Positions 1-12,969 of a DNA stretch of 64,000 nucleotides are shown here, in pieces. The position numbers were made by a program, and so were the translations under genes. Every line of letters starts with the position of its first letter. Position 1 is the stretch's first letter. This stretch comes from Quercus robur (Eukaryota; Streptophyta; Magnoliopsida; Fagales; Fagaceae): contig NC_065542.1 in assembly GCF_932294415.1 (NCBI RefSeq), positions 53,130,406 through 53,194,405 of the forward strand, written 5' to 3'. The notes under the pieces are model-generated. The model was not told the DNA's origin. It saw only the letters and a list, made by a program, of their open reading frames with translations, and searched no databases.

Positions 1-2347
1 ATTCCACATTTAATACACACACACAACACACATGCCTAATGTTCAATGAATGCCTTATTCATTTGTTCGATTGTACTTGTTTAAATGTGATGTATGCGTG
101 CTCAACCATATATGGATTAATCCAAAAAGATTTTTGATCATTTTATATGTTTTTGGAAGTGATTTTTATCACTCTCTGTGTTCATATTTAGTGCTTACTT
201 TGTTTTTCATTGTTTAAACATATTCTGTGTTGAAAAACAAGTGTCAGAATTTTTGGCTACTCATTCTAGCTACTTGCGCGAGTAGCGAGCAAGCTACGAG
301 TTTTGGCTACTCGTTTTGGCAACTTGCAAGTCACGACTCCAAGCCACAAGTTTACACAAAATGGTTTCGCGACTCACTCGCAACTCAGTTCGCAACTCGC
401 CAGTCGCGAAACGCCTAGAAATAACTTTTTAAAGAGCTTTTTCGTGGGAAACTTGTTTTAAACTTCTCCCATCCTCTCTCAATCCATCTTTCAATATTTT
501 TACATCAAAACCCAATCAATTTGAATGGTTTTTCATTCCATTAACATCTCTAAGGTAATTTTAAACTCTTTTCATTGATTTGGATCCTTAGATTATGTTT
601 TAGAGAGTTTTGTGCTCTTGACGGGATTTTCATCATAAGGATTGGGAAAATTTAATTTTTGTCAAATTTTTGTATGGAATTGGTTTCTTTTAATGATTTT
701 CTTTGGATGTTGGCCCCTTATGGCGAAAAGAACATGTATTAAGGGTGGATTTCATGATGTTTATGCATTGTTTTACATTGTTGTTCATAGTGTGCATGCT
801 AGGTGTTTAATAAAATGCCTCTTAGGCATTTTCTCGCTTGTTTGGACTCCGATGAGTACCAAACTTTGTGGTTTCTCATGTTTCCTCATTAGGAACATGT
901 TTTGTTCATTGGTTGTGTATTTAACACACATTGCCCCACAAGTGCTTTTTCCATGCATTGGTCATGCATTGCACATAGCCACCTCTTGCACACACCTTTG
1001 CTACCTTTGTCATGCATTGGTCTATACCTTGCTTCTTCATCCTAGCATGTCATGTTTACCTTATGCTTTGTAGCATTTTACTTTGTCTTAGGTTTGAGCT
1101 TCATTTTCTCATTCTTTTCGCACCCCTCATGCATCATTATCATTGTTCATACCTTCATCTCCTGCCCTCTTTTCTCCTTGACCCTTTGTCTATTCCTGAC
1201 AAAAAGGGGGAGAGTATACTCTAAAGAGTATACCGAAGTATTTTTGTCATTTCTATATGACTCTTGTGCACATCCTTAGGGGGAGAAATTCTATTTATCA
1301 TGCACATTTGTAGGGGGAGAGATATTCCATAGGAGAGATGCATATACCAAGAGGGAGAAGACATTGAGTTAATAAGAAAACTTTGTTTTGTTTGTTTCTC
1401 TTTATGTTTGTTTTCATGTATTGCATCGTGTTTGTATGTTGGACATGCATACATCCTTATGCTATTGTGCTTCTTTGAATGCATGTTCGGATGATCATTT
1501 GCTTTGCTATATGATTATTGTAGTCATTTCTTTATGACTGTTTTGGTGTATGATCAATTTGCTCATATGTTTCACAACATATTTACTTGATCGCATTTTA
1601 CTTGTTACATTATACTTGTCCTTTTATTACTTGCTTTACCTTGAGGGTCTAATGTGTTTTGTGCAAGTGTTTCAAATTACAGGTATATATGTTCCAAGTG
1701 CATCACAGCTTCTCATCATTTTGAAGGGGAGAAACTTTAAGCACTTTTAGTTTATTTAAAATAATTTGATTTGTACCCATGTTGCTTTTGTAAGCTTTTA
1801 GGGTTTGTTTCCATGTGATTTGTAGGCTTTTATGGTTTGTATCATGCTTATGCAGCCTTTATGCTTTGTTGTCTAGTACTTCTAGCTAAATGTTATCCAT
1901 TTCCTTTAAGTACTCTCGCTCTTGTGCCCTAGTAGGATCTTGTTCCTAGATGCATATACTTTCTGTATTGTGCATTGGTTGAGTGTTGGACATGCAAGTG
2001 GTTTGCATTGAGCTTGTTAGCTTGTATGTCCGGATGTTCATTCCAAGTGTAATTGAGCATTGTGGTCACTATTTTATAGTGATTGCTTGTATGGTCAAGC
2101 CATGGTTTATTACTTAATTCCATTTTGCTTGATCGCATTAGGCTTGTCTCATATGCATTACAAGTTTTTCTACATACAATGATCATATTGTGTTATTGTG
2201 TTTCAGGAGATTCTTGTTCATATGATTCAAGAGCTACACAGATTCTAGAGTTAGGTGTGAGTGAGTTTTGTTTTACTATTCCCAACTCACCTGTTAAGTC
2301 TAGGGTTTGTTTTAGGGTATTGTCACAGAATAGCCAAAGGGGAAGAT
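1..2347 (+). mobile_element. 3' internal region of a Ty1/Copia (SIRE/Maximus-like) retrotransposon
   Basis: No convincing coding frame survives here. The stretch carries repeated G-rich tracts (AAAAAGGGGGAGAG near 1200, TTAGGGGGAGA near 1277, GTAGGGGGAGAG near 1311), and it runs directly into a polypurine tract and an LTR. Long non-coding spacers with such GGGGGAGA tracts between pol and the 3' LTR are typical of SIRE/Maximus Copia elements (established knowledge). The element enters from outside the window, so gag-pol is not seen. Class assignment is inference; the LTR-retrotransposon nature is fairly secure. Confidence 0.6.
2336..2347 (+). other. Polypurine tract before a 3' LTR
   Basis: The purine run AAAGGGGAAGAT lies immediately before the TGTAAGG start of the LTR. 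This is the expected primer position for plus-strand DNA synthesis. Confidence 0.6.
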
Positions 2348-3446
2348 TGTAAGGTTGAATTTTATCAACCATCTTGTTGGCTTTATTCTGTGCCAAATTT
2401 TCTTGTATTTTAGCAATTAGTAACCCTGTATTTAGGTGGGAATCATGTAAGGGTAGTGTGTGAGAGAGTGTGAAGAAATGCTCAAGATTGTGCAAAGTAG
2501 TAGGGACTCGGGACTGGATTTTACGAGTGGCTCGCGGCTTGCCAGCCGCCAGAAGTTGCACACGTGCCAAGCATGCCAGAAGTTGAAGCTTCATACCAGC
2601 TGAAGCACTACAGGACAAAAACTACAGATTGGCCATTCAGTTACCTCACGGCTGGAACTCGCAACTCAGTCAAGTCGTGAGGCCAAGCCGCCAACCAGCT
2701 CTGTTTTGAAAAACTAACACTTCGCATTCCACTCTCACCCTAGTATATATACTTCTTATACCCACAAAATGTAGAGAGTTTCCAGAGAGAATTTTGAGAG
2801 AGAAACCCTAGAGAAAAACAAGATTGACTCATCCCCAATCTTTACATAGAGACTCTCCAAATTCCTCTACTCTCACCCTCTCTATTGTTACATCCTTGAG
2901 AGGTACATTATCAAAACATTTTCTCACCATACCCATATCTGTGAGAAGGCTGTTTGGTGCTTTAGGAAGCAGTTAAGAAGGGACCAATTTCATATTGGTT
3001 GATGCTATGGTCAGTAGCAGAATCCGGTAAGCTAAAGAAGAAATAAGTTCGGCGTAACCTCATTGGAGTAGAAGCTTGGAGGGCTTAGGTACACTGGGTA
3101 GATTAGGCTTGAAGGGTTTTTTGTTATTCATGTATCCCAACTACATTCTTTAGTAGATTATTTACCGCTTAGAGTGCGGCGGAAAGGTTTTATGCCAAGG
3201 GCTTCGGTTTCCTCTTCGATAACACATCGTTCTGTTGTCCTTGTATTTGCATCTCTCTTCCCTTAATCTTTACCATTTAATTTCTGCTGTGGATGTGATT
3301 TTATTTGGTTTAGATTGTTTATCAATTCTGTATTAAGCTTATGTTCATATTCCGCACATTAATTGTTTAATATTAAGCTTGAATTGGTAATTTGTAAATT
3401 GGGGGTCTAAACGTTCAAGGAGTTTTATACGCTAATTGAACATTCA
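2348..3446 (+). mobile_element. 3' LTR of the Copia element
   Basis: It begins with TGTAAGG right after the polypurine tract and is about 1.1 kb long. It holds a TATA box near 2744 followed by a transcript-leader-like stretch rich in GAGAG. The end is uncertain: CA occurs at 3446 and at 3453. The gypsy gag-protease on the other strand starts right after, so this Copia element probably inserted into that gypsy element. The other copy of its LTR and target duplication would lie left of the window. Confidence 0.55.
2744..2751 (+). promoter_or_regulatory. TATA box of the Copia LTR
   Basis: TATATATA lies about 400 bp inside the LTR. Roughly 25-40 bp downstream begins a typical retrotransposon leader (AGAGAGTTTCCAGAGAG-like). 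Position and context fit an LTR promoter; activity is not shown. Confidence 0.4.
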
Positions 3447-3559
3447 ACTTTCAAGCAGTATGTGGAAGTTGCAGCCTTGAGGTGATTAAGGGTTGGTCAT
3501 CCAAGAATTACATTATAAGATGAAGGGCAATCAATGATCTGAAAGTCTACCGCCCTTGT

Positions 3560-5017
3560 CACCTGGGCTGGGTGAGTCCTTGCTGTAATCTCCAATGAAA
3601 TGATGCCCTTTGGATAAATACGGTCCCCACTAAAACTGACTTGGATCCAATTTCCTCTGTTGGAATGTCGTTATGTACATTACATCCACTAAGCTTTCGT
3701 TGTCCACCAACACCCTTCGAGTGTTGTACCCTTTAATGGTTAGCATAATAACGAAGGGGTCATCTTTTGGCTACTTGATTCCCTTTGCATCTCGCTCAAA
3801 AAAAAAACAATGTGGTCATTCCCGGTATGATGATGTTTTGCTATTGGGTGTTTGATATGAACACTATTAACTTGCTTTTAGACTGCCTTTCTCAGGGACT
3901 TGTATGATCCCCCAACAACCGGTCCTTCGGTGATTGTCCTTATTTCTCCCACAATCTACTTGGGATTTTCCCGATCTTCTTCCTTGTGGTCGTCGGTTGA
4001 TTTCTCTTCCGTCCGCTGGCGAGCCTGATAATCTTTCTTAACAAATTTTTGGAGTTTTCCACTCTGGATCAACTCCTCTATTTGTTCTTTCAAACCTCGG
4101 CATTCGTCAGTATAATGACCATGATCCTTGTGGAAGCGGTAGTATTTCTTTGAATCTCTCCGCTTTGACGATGAGCTCAATGGTTTGGGCCATTTCAATG
4201 TAGGGTATCTACATGAGGATTTGATCCACAGGCATCAGCAAAGGAGTGAAATTTAGCTTTTTCATTGATGACATCTCTGGACCACTTTTACTGGCCTTGG
4301 CTTCTTAAAGATTATCTTTGCGATCCCTATTCTTGCCTTGTGACTCAGCGCTTTCTTCCTTCTTTCACTTGCCCGTCAGTCCTTTTGCAGTTAGTGCATC
4401 TTCTCCATTCATATACTTTTGTGCTTTAAACAACAAATCCATCATCGAGGTTGGAGGGGTCTTCCCTAGGGAGAAGATGAGGTCAGGATTGTTCAACCCT
4501 GCTTGGAAGGTTGTCATTATCACATGATCGTCTGCTTCATTAATTTCCAGTATTGTTTTATTGAAGCATTTTACATACTCTCTCAGGGTTTCCCCTTCCT
4601 GTTGCTTCACAGTTAGCAGATAGGAGGTGGGCCTCTTATGGCGTTGGCCCCCAATGAAATGACGAACTAAAGAGTCGCTCAGCTGGTCAAATTTTGCGAT
4701 AGACGCCACAGGCAACTTACTGAACCATACCCTTACTGCTCCTCAAAGGGTGGCTGGGAACGACTATAAATGACTTCATTTGGGGTTTGCTGGAGAATTA
4801 ATATCATCTTGAATGTCCCTATGTGATCTAGGGGATCCTTAGTGCCGTCATAAACTTCTAGCTGAGGAAGACAAAATTTAGGAGGCAAGGAACACTCCAA
4901 AACGCTGGTAGTGAAGGGTGAATTTGTCCTCTTGATCATGCCATCAAAATTTACTATTGTCTTACCCTTCATGGCATTTTTGACTTCATCTAACTCCTTC
5001 CTCATGTTCTTCATCAT
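3560..5017 (-). pseudogene. Decayed gypsy gag and protease
   Basis: Several minus-strand reading frames in succession show retrotransposon gag: 5017-4733 (contains PPKFCLPQLEVYDGTKDPL), 4715-4365 (contains FQAGLNNPDLIF and LREYVKCFN, a Retrotrans_gag region), and 4198-3956 (zinc-knuckle-like [13 protein letters not shown]). The first Cys expected before RFH is Tyr here. Further on, about 3730-3610, RRVLVDNESLVDVMY matches the retropepsin active-site neighbourhood, with Glu where Gly is usual. A frame change and an in-frame TGA separate the first two gag parts near 4730-4740. No intact polyprotein remains. Confidence 0.72.
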
Positions 5018-5315
5018 TTGATAGCTACCACAAGTCCACTGTGCAGTGTGTTCTAAAGTTTCTCTTCTGCTATTTCTTGGGCTGTGGGCTTCGTCATCAT
5101 TGTCATTGCAGTTATGCCGTGACTATGACATACTCGTGCCCTCTGAACATACTTTCCGTTTCAAGTCTTCATTTTGTTCATCAATTCTTGCACATTAGCT
5201 GTTAGTGCTTGAATTTGTTGAGCCATTACCACCGAATCCAGCAGTGCAGTCATGTTTAAGTCCATCGGTTCTAAGGAACTTAGTCAGTAGAGAATTCAAG
5301 GGCTTATGGTCGAAA

Positions 5316-5333
5316 TTCCCACAGATGGCGCCA
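5316..5333 (-). other. Primer-binding site of the gypsy element
   Basis: On the minus strand TGGCGCCATCTGTGGGAA follows the LTR end after 3 bases. TGGCGCC matches the 3' end of a tRNA with GGCGCCA, as used by Tat/Athila-type gypsy elements. The exact tRNA cannot be fixed from the sequence alone. Confidence 0.6.
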
Positions 5334-5336
5334 AAC

Positions 5337-5820
5337 TGATGAAGCAAATTATGCCTCGTCAGTACAATGGATAACCTAGAGATCTTGTGTAAGAGAAAAC
5401 ACTAAGTGGATAATGGCACCGGTTTGAGGCCTGCCAATGACCCTCTAATGCTCAATTTGCTTAAACTCTTTAGAAATAAGTAATCTATAGAGCAATTTGT
5501 ATGTGTGTTTATATGAATCATCTACCTATCTTTCTTGGCTTTATATAGCCTTTGTGTGAATAAATGCTCAGTGTAATATTATACCACAGCTGGAGGAATT
5601 ATGGCTCACTGATGACCATTTAATCCCAGCCTTTTACTATTTGTAACGGCCATTTAAATACACATTATTGGATGGCAGTAACGGTTTTGCGCCCGTTTAT
5701 CACTCAGTCATTGAGTGCTTTGGGAATTAATGCACTTACATTCATCCATACTCTTACTCGTCATTATTATGGACAGTTTGCAAGTAAGGATGACCATTTA
5801 TATGCTACTCGTTAAGTACA
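5337..5820 (-). mobile_element. 5' LTR of the gypsy element
   Basis: On the minus strand it starts with TGTACTTAACG and ends with a CA just before the primer site. The length of about 484 bp is a normal LTR size. The outer edge at 5820 is chosen because of the TG; it is not confirmed by a second LTR. Confidence 0.5.
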
Positions 5821-6130
5821 ATTTGATAGAATTCGACAATGTAAAGACAAAATTCGTTCATGGCCAAGGATAAAAAAGATGCTTGCTATCAAATTTTATC
5901 TGTTAGATTGTGATGAAATTTTGTAGTATACAAAACAAGATTATTATTGGCCAAGAAGTTCATACTTTAATTATTTTGACAAGCCATATATTCCACCAAT
6001 AAGGGAGGAATTGCATGTTGACAAAAATATTGTTGTGAGAGACCGCGCTTCTTTAAGGAGTGCTCTCAAAAAGAGACTTGGGTGCTTTAAGGCACCTCTC
6101 TTTTAGGTAGTGGTGTAAAAAAGTACAATT
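5821..6130 (-). mobile_element. Gypsy LTR-like sequence, left part of a split element
   Basis: No gene is seen. If the solo Copia LTR at 6136-7052 and one TGGTA copy are removed, this joins 7058-9432. The joined stretch then reads as a degenerate long LTR on the minus strand. Confidence 0.35.
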
Positions 6131-6135
6131 TGGTA

Positions 6136-7052
6136 TGTTAGGGTCATATTGTTGTAATTGGCTAATCCTTTGACAAAACGCACTTTACTTATAATTGGGT
6201 AGATCAAGGATGGGTTTTGTACTTCAAGAAACAAGTGTTCAAATTAAGTATTGAAGCCATACAAGTCTGACCAAGAAACAAGTGAAGAAGTACTGTTCAT
6301 TAAAGCTTGACAGAAGTCTTGACAGAATCCTTTCTATCAAGATTTAATGTTGAATCTCGACACAAGCTCAACACAAGTTGTATTTGTCGAGAATTACACA
6401 CATACCCTTGACTATTTTTGTAGAGTTTCTTTTCTCTCAACCTTAGACATATATAAGGATTATTTTAAGGGCCGTCACAGATGATGCAAGGTGTTGAAAA
6501 TAGAATAAATGCATATTATGGCCGAAGACAGAATTTGCTCTAGTTCATCATATTCTCTATAGAAGCTACTGCATCTTTACGCCAAGGGTTTTGTGACCAA
6601 GGAGCTTCTTGATCTTCGTTGTTGATGAACTGATGAACTTTGCAGCCAACATTCCTCCTCAAGTTGGTGTGTTAGTCACGTATTGGAATTTGTGCATTGA
6701 ACGGAGAGATTGCCGCTACAATACAAGTCCAATTGGGTATTGGGGAAATGGGTTCAATTGTAGGTTGGTATTGGGCACTAGGATTCCTTATACTTGCAAC
6801 CGCTTGTTATTGATAATAGTGGATTCTCGGGAGTGATGACCTTAAATTCACCATGTGGGGTTTTGGCTCGGTGGTTTTCCCCATTTGTAAACAAATCACC
6901 TGTGTCAAATTTAATTTCCGCTGCATTTAGTTTAGTTTGTGATTTGTTTGTGCTACCATGCTATTGCATGATAAATTGACTTAATTAATTAACTTGGATA
7001 ATTAATTAATTAATTTGCCAAAGGGGTCAATCCTTTTTTTTTTGCCCTATCA
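6136..7052 (+). mobile_element. Solo Copia LTR with perfect target duplication
   Basis: It starts TGTTAGGGTCATATT, ends CCCTATCA, is 917 bp long, and is flanked on both sides by the same five bases TGGTA (6131-6135 and 7053-7057). A related LTR lies at 47783-49354, followed there by a primer site and gag, which fixes the orientation. No internal region is present, so this is a solo LTR left by LTR-LTR recombination. Confidence 0.8.
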
Positions 7053-7057
7053 TGGTA

Positions 7058-9432
7058 GATTAATATTACAAGGCTTTGGTCCTAGTTACAATCTATGCAA
7101 AAAAATAAAAATAAAAATACAAAGCTTTGATCCTAGTTACAATCTACCAAAATTAAAGACAAAACACTAATCTACTAACCAAAATTCTAAGTTCGGAGGC
7201 TAGGTTACGAAATGGGAAGATGTTAGGCACCCATTCCGCCCAAACAAAGTCTAGTCTTCTAGACTCTACTAACCATTATATACCCTTTTTGTATAATGTT
7301 GAATGATATGTTATAACACACATGACAAACACTTGACAAAAATTAATTTAAATAAATTTGCTTTATCAATAATGTCCTCTTTTTAAAGAAAAATCAGATT
7401 TGTTTTTAAAATTAAAAAAAAAAAATGAGACTTGATTTGTAAAAAGCAGATCTGTTTTTGTAAAGAAAGAAAATGAGACTTGATTTGTAAAAATCAGATT
7501 TTTTTTCGTAAAGGTAAAAAAAAAAAAAAAAAAAAAAAAAGAGAGAGAGAGAGAATTTATCAAGAAAAATCAAATCTGTTTTTTTTTTTTTGTAAAGTAA
7601 AAAAAAATAAAACAAAAAAGAAATTTGATCAAGAAAAATTAGATCTGTTTTTTGTAAAGTTGAAAAATTGAGATTTGATTTTTTTTTTTTTTTTTTTAAG
7701 TTAACAAAAATGAAATTTGATTTGTAAAAATCAAATCTATTTTTATAAGGTTAAAAAATTGAGATTTGTTAAAAAGAATCAGATTTGTTTTGAAAAGTTA
7801 AAAAATGAGATTTGATTTGTAAAAATCAGATATGTTTTTGAAAGTAAATAAAAAAGACTTTGAAAAGAGGATTCACATTCATGAGACAAACTTACTATGC
7901 ATGCATCACATATTAAAAAGAAAGACTTTAACCTAACTCTTAATTCCTTCTTTGAAATTTCAAAATCTGCAATTTTATTAAATAAAAAAAAAACTTTTTT
8001 TAGAAAAATTTTTAGATCTGTATTTGATGAAAATACAATTCAGTTTCATGATTAGAAAAAAATATATATAAATCTGTATTTAATGAAAATACAGATTAGT
8101 TTTGAGACCAGAAAAATTCATATCTATTTTTATTGAAAATACAGATCAATTTTGAGACCAAAAAAAATTCGGATCTGTATTTAATGAAAATACAGATTAG
8201 TTTTGAGTTTAAAAAAAAGGTTTTGATGATCATTAGCAGATTTTGAAATCAAAGAAAAATTAAAACAAACAATCAACTAAAGAACATGTCAAACAAAATT
8301 TCAACTAAATATCTAAGCATGGCAAACATGAATTAAAAAACAAGGCACAATAAAAATCAAACATATTAACCACATTCATGCAACGAACAACCACAACATA
8401 CTAGTTAATGGAAAGGGAAAAAAAAAACGAATGGAAGAATATAACTAAATACCTCTTGCATGAGCGTGCTTTTCAAATAAAAGAATATTTAATAAGTCAA
8501 AGAAGTTTTCACTTCTTTGAGGTCTAAAATACTTTACTTACAAAAATGAAGTTCTTAAAGCAAAAGCCTCCAGAACGTCTTTTAATGTAAGGGGAGCAGA
8601 GAAGTCTAAAAAGAAGAGCCCTTAATTCTGATTTTTTTTTCTCCATTTATAGAGGTTGGGATGCTTAAAAATAAGTTGAATGAGATGAGATACGAATTGG
8701 AACATGTCCTTATCTCTAAAAAGTCGAAAAAGATAGGCTTTATCTCAATCAGGAAACTCTCGGGCCAAGTCAAGCATTTGGGCCAATCGACACTTGGGAA
8801 GTGGCTATCGACACTTGCCATGTGCCAATCGGCACTCCAAGAGTGCTGACAGGCCCTCTTGGGTGCCAAGCCCGCATTTGAGTTTAGGTTTGATTTGGAC
8901 TCCTTTTTTTAGGATTTTTTAGCCGAAAATTGCACCTAGACGCGTTTTTGAGTTGTATTCTAAAAATTAATCCCTTTTTCTTAATATTCAGGTCTTTAAA
9001 GTGATAATTATGTGATAGATAAATATTCCAAAAAGACTTAATTATCCATAAATTCTTTGTTATCTGATTATCCACTTTATTCTCATGCAAGCAGGCCTAT
9101 TTTTGACACTAACCAACAACCAATCACAAAATTATTTAATTAATTATAATTTTTTAACCAATCAAAATTAATATAAATTAATCATGTGTGATCGATTTCA
9201 CCCAAACAAAATGTATGCAGACCATGAAAACTTCATCTTGTAATATCTTTCAATTCGATGGTCCGATTCAGGAATCGGACATACCGTCGCGATCGTTAGA
9301 ATCTCAAGATCATTTTTACGATATGAAATGAATGAATTAATGCATGTAATGCAACTCTAAATTTTGGGTATATGAATGGTCACTTTAGTCATCTTCCAAG
9401 ATTAAATTATGGGTGTAAAATCGGGTGTCTAC
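7058..9432 (-). mobile_element. Degenerate gypsy LTR, outer end at 9432
   Basis: On the minus strand it begins TGTAGACACCCGATTTTACACCC-like at 9432. A similar start (TATAGACACTACATTTTGTACC) occurs on the plus strand at 49683. Inside are a conserved stretch near 7200-7240 (GGTTACGAAATGGGAAGATG) and degenerate internal repeats at 7375-7860 and 8000-8220 of AATCAGAT/TTTTTGTAAAG and GAAAATACAGATTAG type. No coding region is visible. The gypsy assignment rests on memory of this LTR start. Confidence 0.45.
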
Positions 9433-9944
9433 AATTGTTCTTGAAGATTATGTAGAAGTCAAAGAACAAAATATAGATATTTCTAAAGAAATTCTTGTTA
9501 CGGAAGAAGATCCTCAAGTGAAGATTATTGTGGAGTAGAATAATGAAGATCTTAATATAGAGAAAGATCTTGAAGTTGAGATGATAGAGACTATTGAGGA
9601 AGAAATTGAAGAGGAAAGTTTCAAGGATCTCAATGAAATCAAATCATATGATTGTTAATCTCAAGATCCTTTATTTTGGTGGTAAGCAATACACCGAAGT
9701 TTATTGATTTCATTAGGGTTGATAGATTTGATTGAATTGTCAATTCTTATTTGGTAAATCTCTACAATTACATGAAGACAAAGGAAAAAGAAATTCAAGT
9801 TGATTTGTTTATTCCATTGATGAGTTGCAAGTATGAAAAGAAGATCAAGGGGCTCAAGAATTTGAACTATTTGCTTATTTGGAGCGGAAGATTTTAGATT
9901 TCAAAGATGAACTCAAGGACGAGTTTGTTTCAAGTGGAGGGGTC
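9433..9944 (+). mobile_element. 3' internal end of a second gypsy element
   Basis: Acidic, broken reading frames (EEEIEEESFKDLNEI at about 9590-9640) lead to DFKDELKDEFVSSGGV just before the LTR. A terminal coding stretch ending in a G-rich polypurine tract (CAAGTGGAGGGG) next to an LTR is the usual gypsy 3' layout. Stops interrupt every frame. Confidence 0.5.
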
Positions 9945-10380
9945 TGATGTAGGACAAAATCTACAATTTATATTTTGTAATTATTTAATTTTAATATTTT
10001 TATGTAAAAAAACGTTATTTTAGATTTAGGTGATTTATTTCCTTGTTTTTAGGTGCTTTTACTGATTTTTAGGTGAAATTTGGTTCTTATTATGGTTAGG
10101 TATTAATTAGGAGTTACTTTAGAATATATTTTCTTGTCTGTCAAGTTTAACAAAGACCTTAAATAGACCCCTAAGTTTGTACACGTTTTTTAACAATTAT
10201 TCAATCAATAAAATTCAGACTTTTGTCTTTCTATTTTCTGGTAGATTCTTGACCCTTTCTCCTTGTGGATTCAAGGAACCCTTGTAGATTCGAGGTTATT
10301 TTCAGAAGCAAACGTGTTTTGTTTCTTGTTTTCTAGAAGTAGACGCGTTCTGGTTCTTGCTACTTCTGCATCGCACATCA
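9945..10380 (+). mobile_element. 3' LTR of the second gypsy element
   Basis: It starts TGATGTAGGAC straight after the polypurine tract. The right edge is uncertain; a CA near 10380 precedes a poly-A tract and the Helitron candidate end at 10482. No second LTR or target duplication is visible. Confidence 0.4.
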
Positions 10381-10499
10381 CTTTCCCAATTTTATGACAA
10401 TCCCCTGGTAAAAAAAAAATATTTAAAAAAAAAAAAAAAAAAAAAAAACAAACTACACCACACCACACGCAATTGTTATTAACTAGTCGCTAACCCGTG

Positions 10500-12080
10500 C
10501 GATGCACGGAAAAGTTACCAATGTTTTCCAAATAATGTGACATTAGCTATTGGAATTCAGCATTGATTCTCTAGTAGCACGTTCTTATTTTTCAATTTCA
10601 TTTATTTCATGTCTTCCACTAAATATTCAATGCATTCATTATATTTAAAAAATGTTGAAGTAAATAACTAAATATAAGAGTTTAATTCCTCTCTCTCTTG
10701 TGCGATGCACGGGATTATTTTAAATCAAATGTTAACATGTTCAGGTTTAAACATTTCTCAAATTTCAATTATTGAAAACTAAATTAGCTCTAATATAAGA
10801 TGAAACATGTAATATTATGAAGTAATATTAAAAATGAGATAAATACAAATATTATGAAGTAATATATTACAATAATCATAATGTGCTCTTACATTTAGTT
10901 TAATAAGTATTACAAAAGAACCAGTAAATAGAATAAATATACAATTTTGCTTACATCTTCAAGCTTTATCCAATACTTTTCAAGAATGTATTTCCTCCCT
11001 TTCTTAGGCTCTTCTCTTTTCTCAACTTCTTCAAGCTACTTAATTTTTCACCAAACTAGTGTCAAGTATAACACCAAATTATACCAATTCATCAAAGAAT
11101 TACAATGTAAAACCAAACACTCTTAATGTCAATAAATTTCATAATAACCCCACCCCAACTATTGAATTATTAAAAAAGTTCAACATCTCTATAATCTTCA
11201 TGAAAATAAGTATTCCATTGGTTTTCATCATGAAATTCAAAAATAAATAACAAAATAGATTATTCACACAAAAAATACCTCAATATATCCAAGTTATAAA
11301 TAAAATACCAGTACGAACTGTGCTAAGGTGGAAAATGGTACTATCTTTTTCCATATATAAATACAACATGACCTGAGACCTCAAAAGCTTATATGAAACA
11401 TGTTTAAATTGTACTATATGGTTTTATTCAAACATTAACAATACAAAAGCCAAAAATCTAGATATTTATGGCATTTGTTTCAAGTTTATGCCAAACCAAA
11501 ACTAAAGGCATGCCTAAGTGCAGTTCACAATGGCTTTGTGGCTTGGTAGTGTTGTCAAAATTTGTGCAGTCTTCCAAACCAAAAAAAAAAATCCAAAAGG
11601 AAGAAAAAAAAAAGGGTCAAAATCTGTGTGGTCTTCCAAACTACAAAACAACCCTAAATAAATAAATAAATAAATATGTAGATGATATGTAAAAAGATGG
11701 GTATTTAATAATGAAAATTAAAAAGGTGTGAGTTAAAAGGGAAAAAACTTTGGGGGAGAATATAGTGACAGAGCAACCCTACAAAACTATAGAGGAAATA
11801 TATTTATAATCAAAACTATAGAGAAATAAACAATAAATAAAATATTTAAAAAAAAAAAAAAAAAAAACAGTCATAGTCACATGTTCATACTAAATAAAGG
11901 CTAGACTTGAGACATTGCAATTTATGATGTTATGGTTGGAATGACAAAGACTACAAACAAAGAGTTAAAGCAAGAACTGTGTCTTTTAAAGGGAAGGGAA
12001 AGGTCTAGAAACCATAAAAGGTGTAGGTTCTAGGGTTTAGAAAGAAGAAAAGTGAGGAATAAAATCTCACCTTGGGTTAA
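10500..12080. other. Helitron interior without recognisable genes
   Basis: AT-rich sequence with poly-A runs near 11580, 11605 and 11850 and an (AAAT)n stretch near 11655. I see no coding similarity. Confidence 0.5.
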
Positions 12081-12099
12081 ATATCCTACCTTTAGTTTT

Positions 12100-12470
12100 T
12101 AGAAATGACAAAAACTGAATTAAACTATATAGTTTATTATTATTATTAATCAAAAGTGATAGAATTTTATTGAAAATATTCCAAGTGTATAGGTTCCTTA
12201 ACTCCTTGGCATGATTAGCCAAAGCATTGTCTAACTTATTACACTATTTAGAAATTGTCCTATAATATACATTTTCTGCATAATACACAAAAACATGAAT
12301 ATGTTCTAACACATCTAAAATCTCCTTAAAGCATGGTTCCTGCAAGTGAATTAATGCCAGCAAATGTGATGCTCTCAACAGAGCCGTAGCAACCATCCAC
12401 AATGGGTCTTGGCAAGGAATTAATTCACTATGGGCTATATAGGAGGAAATTCTTGGCTTCTGAAAAAGGT
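12100..12470 (-). pseudogene. RNase-H-like remnant of a retroelement or retroposed gene
   Basis: The minus strand reads ALLRASHLLALIHLQEP around 12400-12340, and CNKLDNALANHAKELRNL around 12240-12180 after an in-frame stop. This pattern (a helix, then N-K-x-D-x-A-x-H) is like the RNase H domain of plant LINE-type or Rvt_3 proteins. It is weak and full of stops. It could be part of the same family as the plus-strand LINE end nearby. Confidence 0.35.
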
Positions 12471-12969
12471 CAATGCCATTTTCATTTTGAATAATAGTAC
12501 TGACTTTATAGTTTTCTTATTTATGTCCTATATGCATAGATCTCTAAAAATATGGTAGAAGAGTCAATTGAAAATTGAAATGGGATGGTGAAGCTAATTT
12601 AACAATCCCAACTCCTATAAACTTTTATCAAGATCCAAGACAATTTCAATTCCTAATATCCAAAACTATTTCAATAACACCAAAAGCATATCCCAAAAAT
12701 ATACAAATCAAAGAGAAGAAACAAATTAATAGGAAACAAACACTTACAAAGGGACCAAGGATCTTGTTCTGTTAATTTCATCCCTACTAAAACTCTCATT
12801 GCCTACAATTGCTCAATGGTGATCTTGCCTACTATATATGCCATTTATTTTTAAAAAGTCACAAATTCTGGCCAATAACAAATAAAAGTAGAAAACTTCT
12901 AAAAAATTCATTCAAGCATTGCACAATGTAGGGATCTGTGATTAAATAATGCATATATATTTGTATGTT

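Larger units (their letters stand above)
3456..5820 (-). mobile_element. Truncated Ty3/gypsy (Tat-lineage-like) retrotransposon
   Basis: Read on the minus strand the order is LTR (5820-5337), tRNA primer site (5333-5316), gag, zinc-knuckle-like segment, then protease at about 3750-3560. The element stops abruptly at about 3456 beside the Copia LTR. Reverse transcriptase, integrase and the 3' LTR are absent from the window. The [13 protein letters not shown] segment and the gag sequence resemble Tat-type gypsy polyproteins (family knowledge). It is an old, inactive copy. Confidence 0.7.

Noticed and set aside
642..1073. 143-codon open frame on the plus strand
   Set aside because: It lies in the spacer of a Copia element. 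Composition is Phe/Leu/Cys-rich from T-rich DNA, with no family signature and a competing frame overlapping it.
7366..7671. Open frames rich in Phe or Lys/Arg
   Set aside because: They follow poly-A, poly-T and GA runs in a degenerate LTR; low-complexity artefacts.
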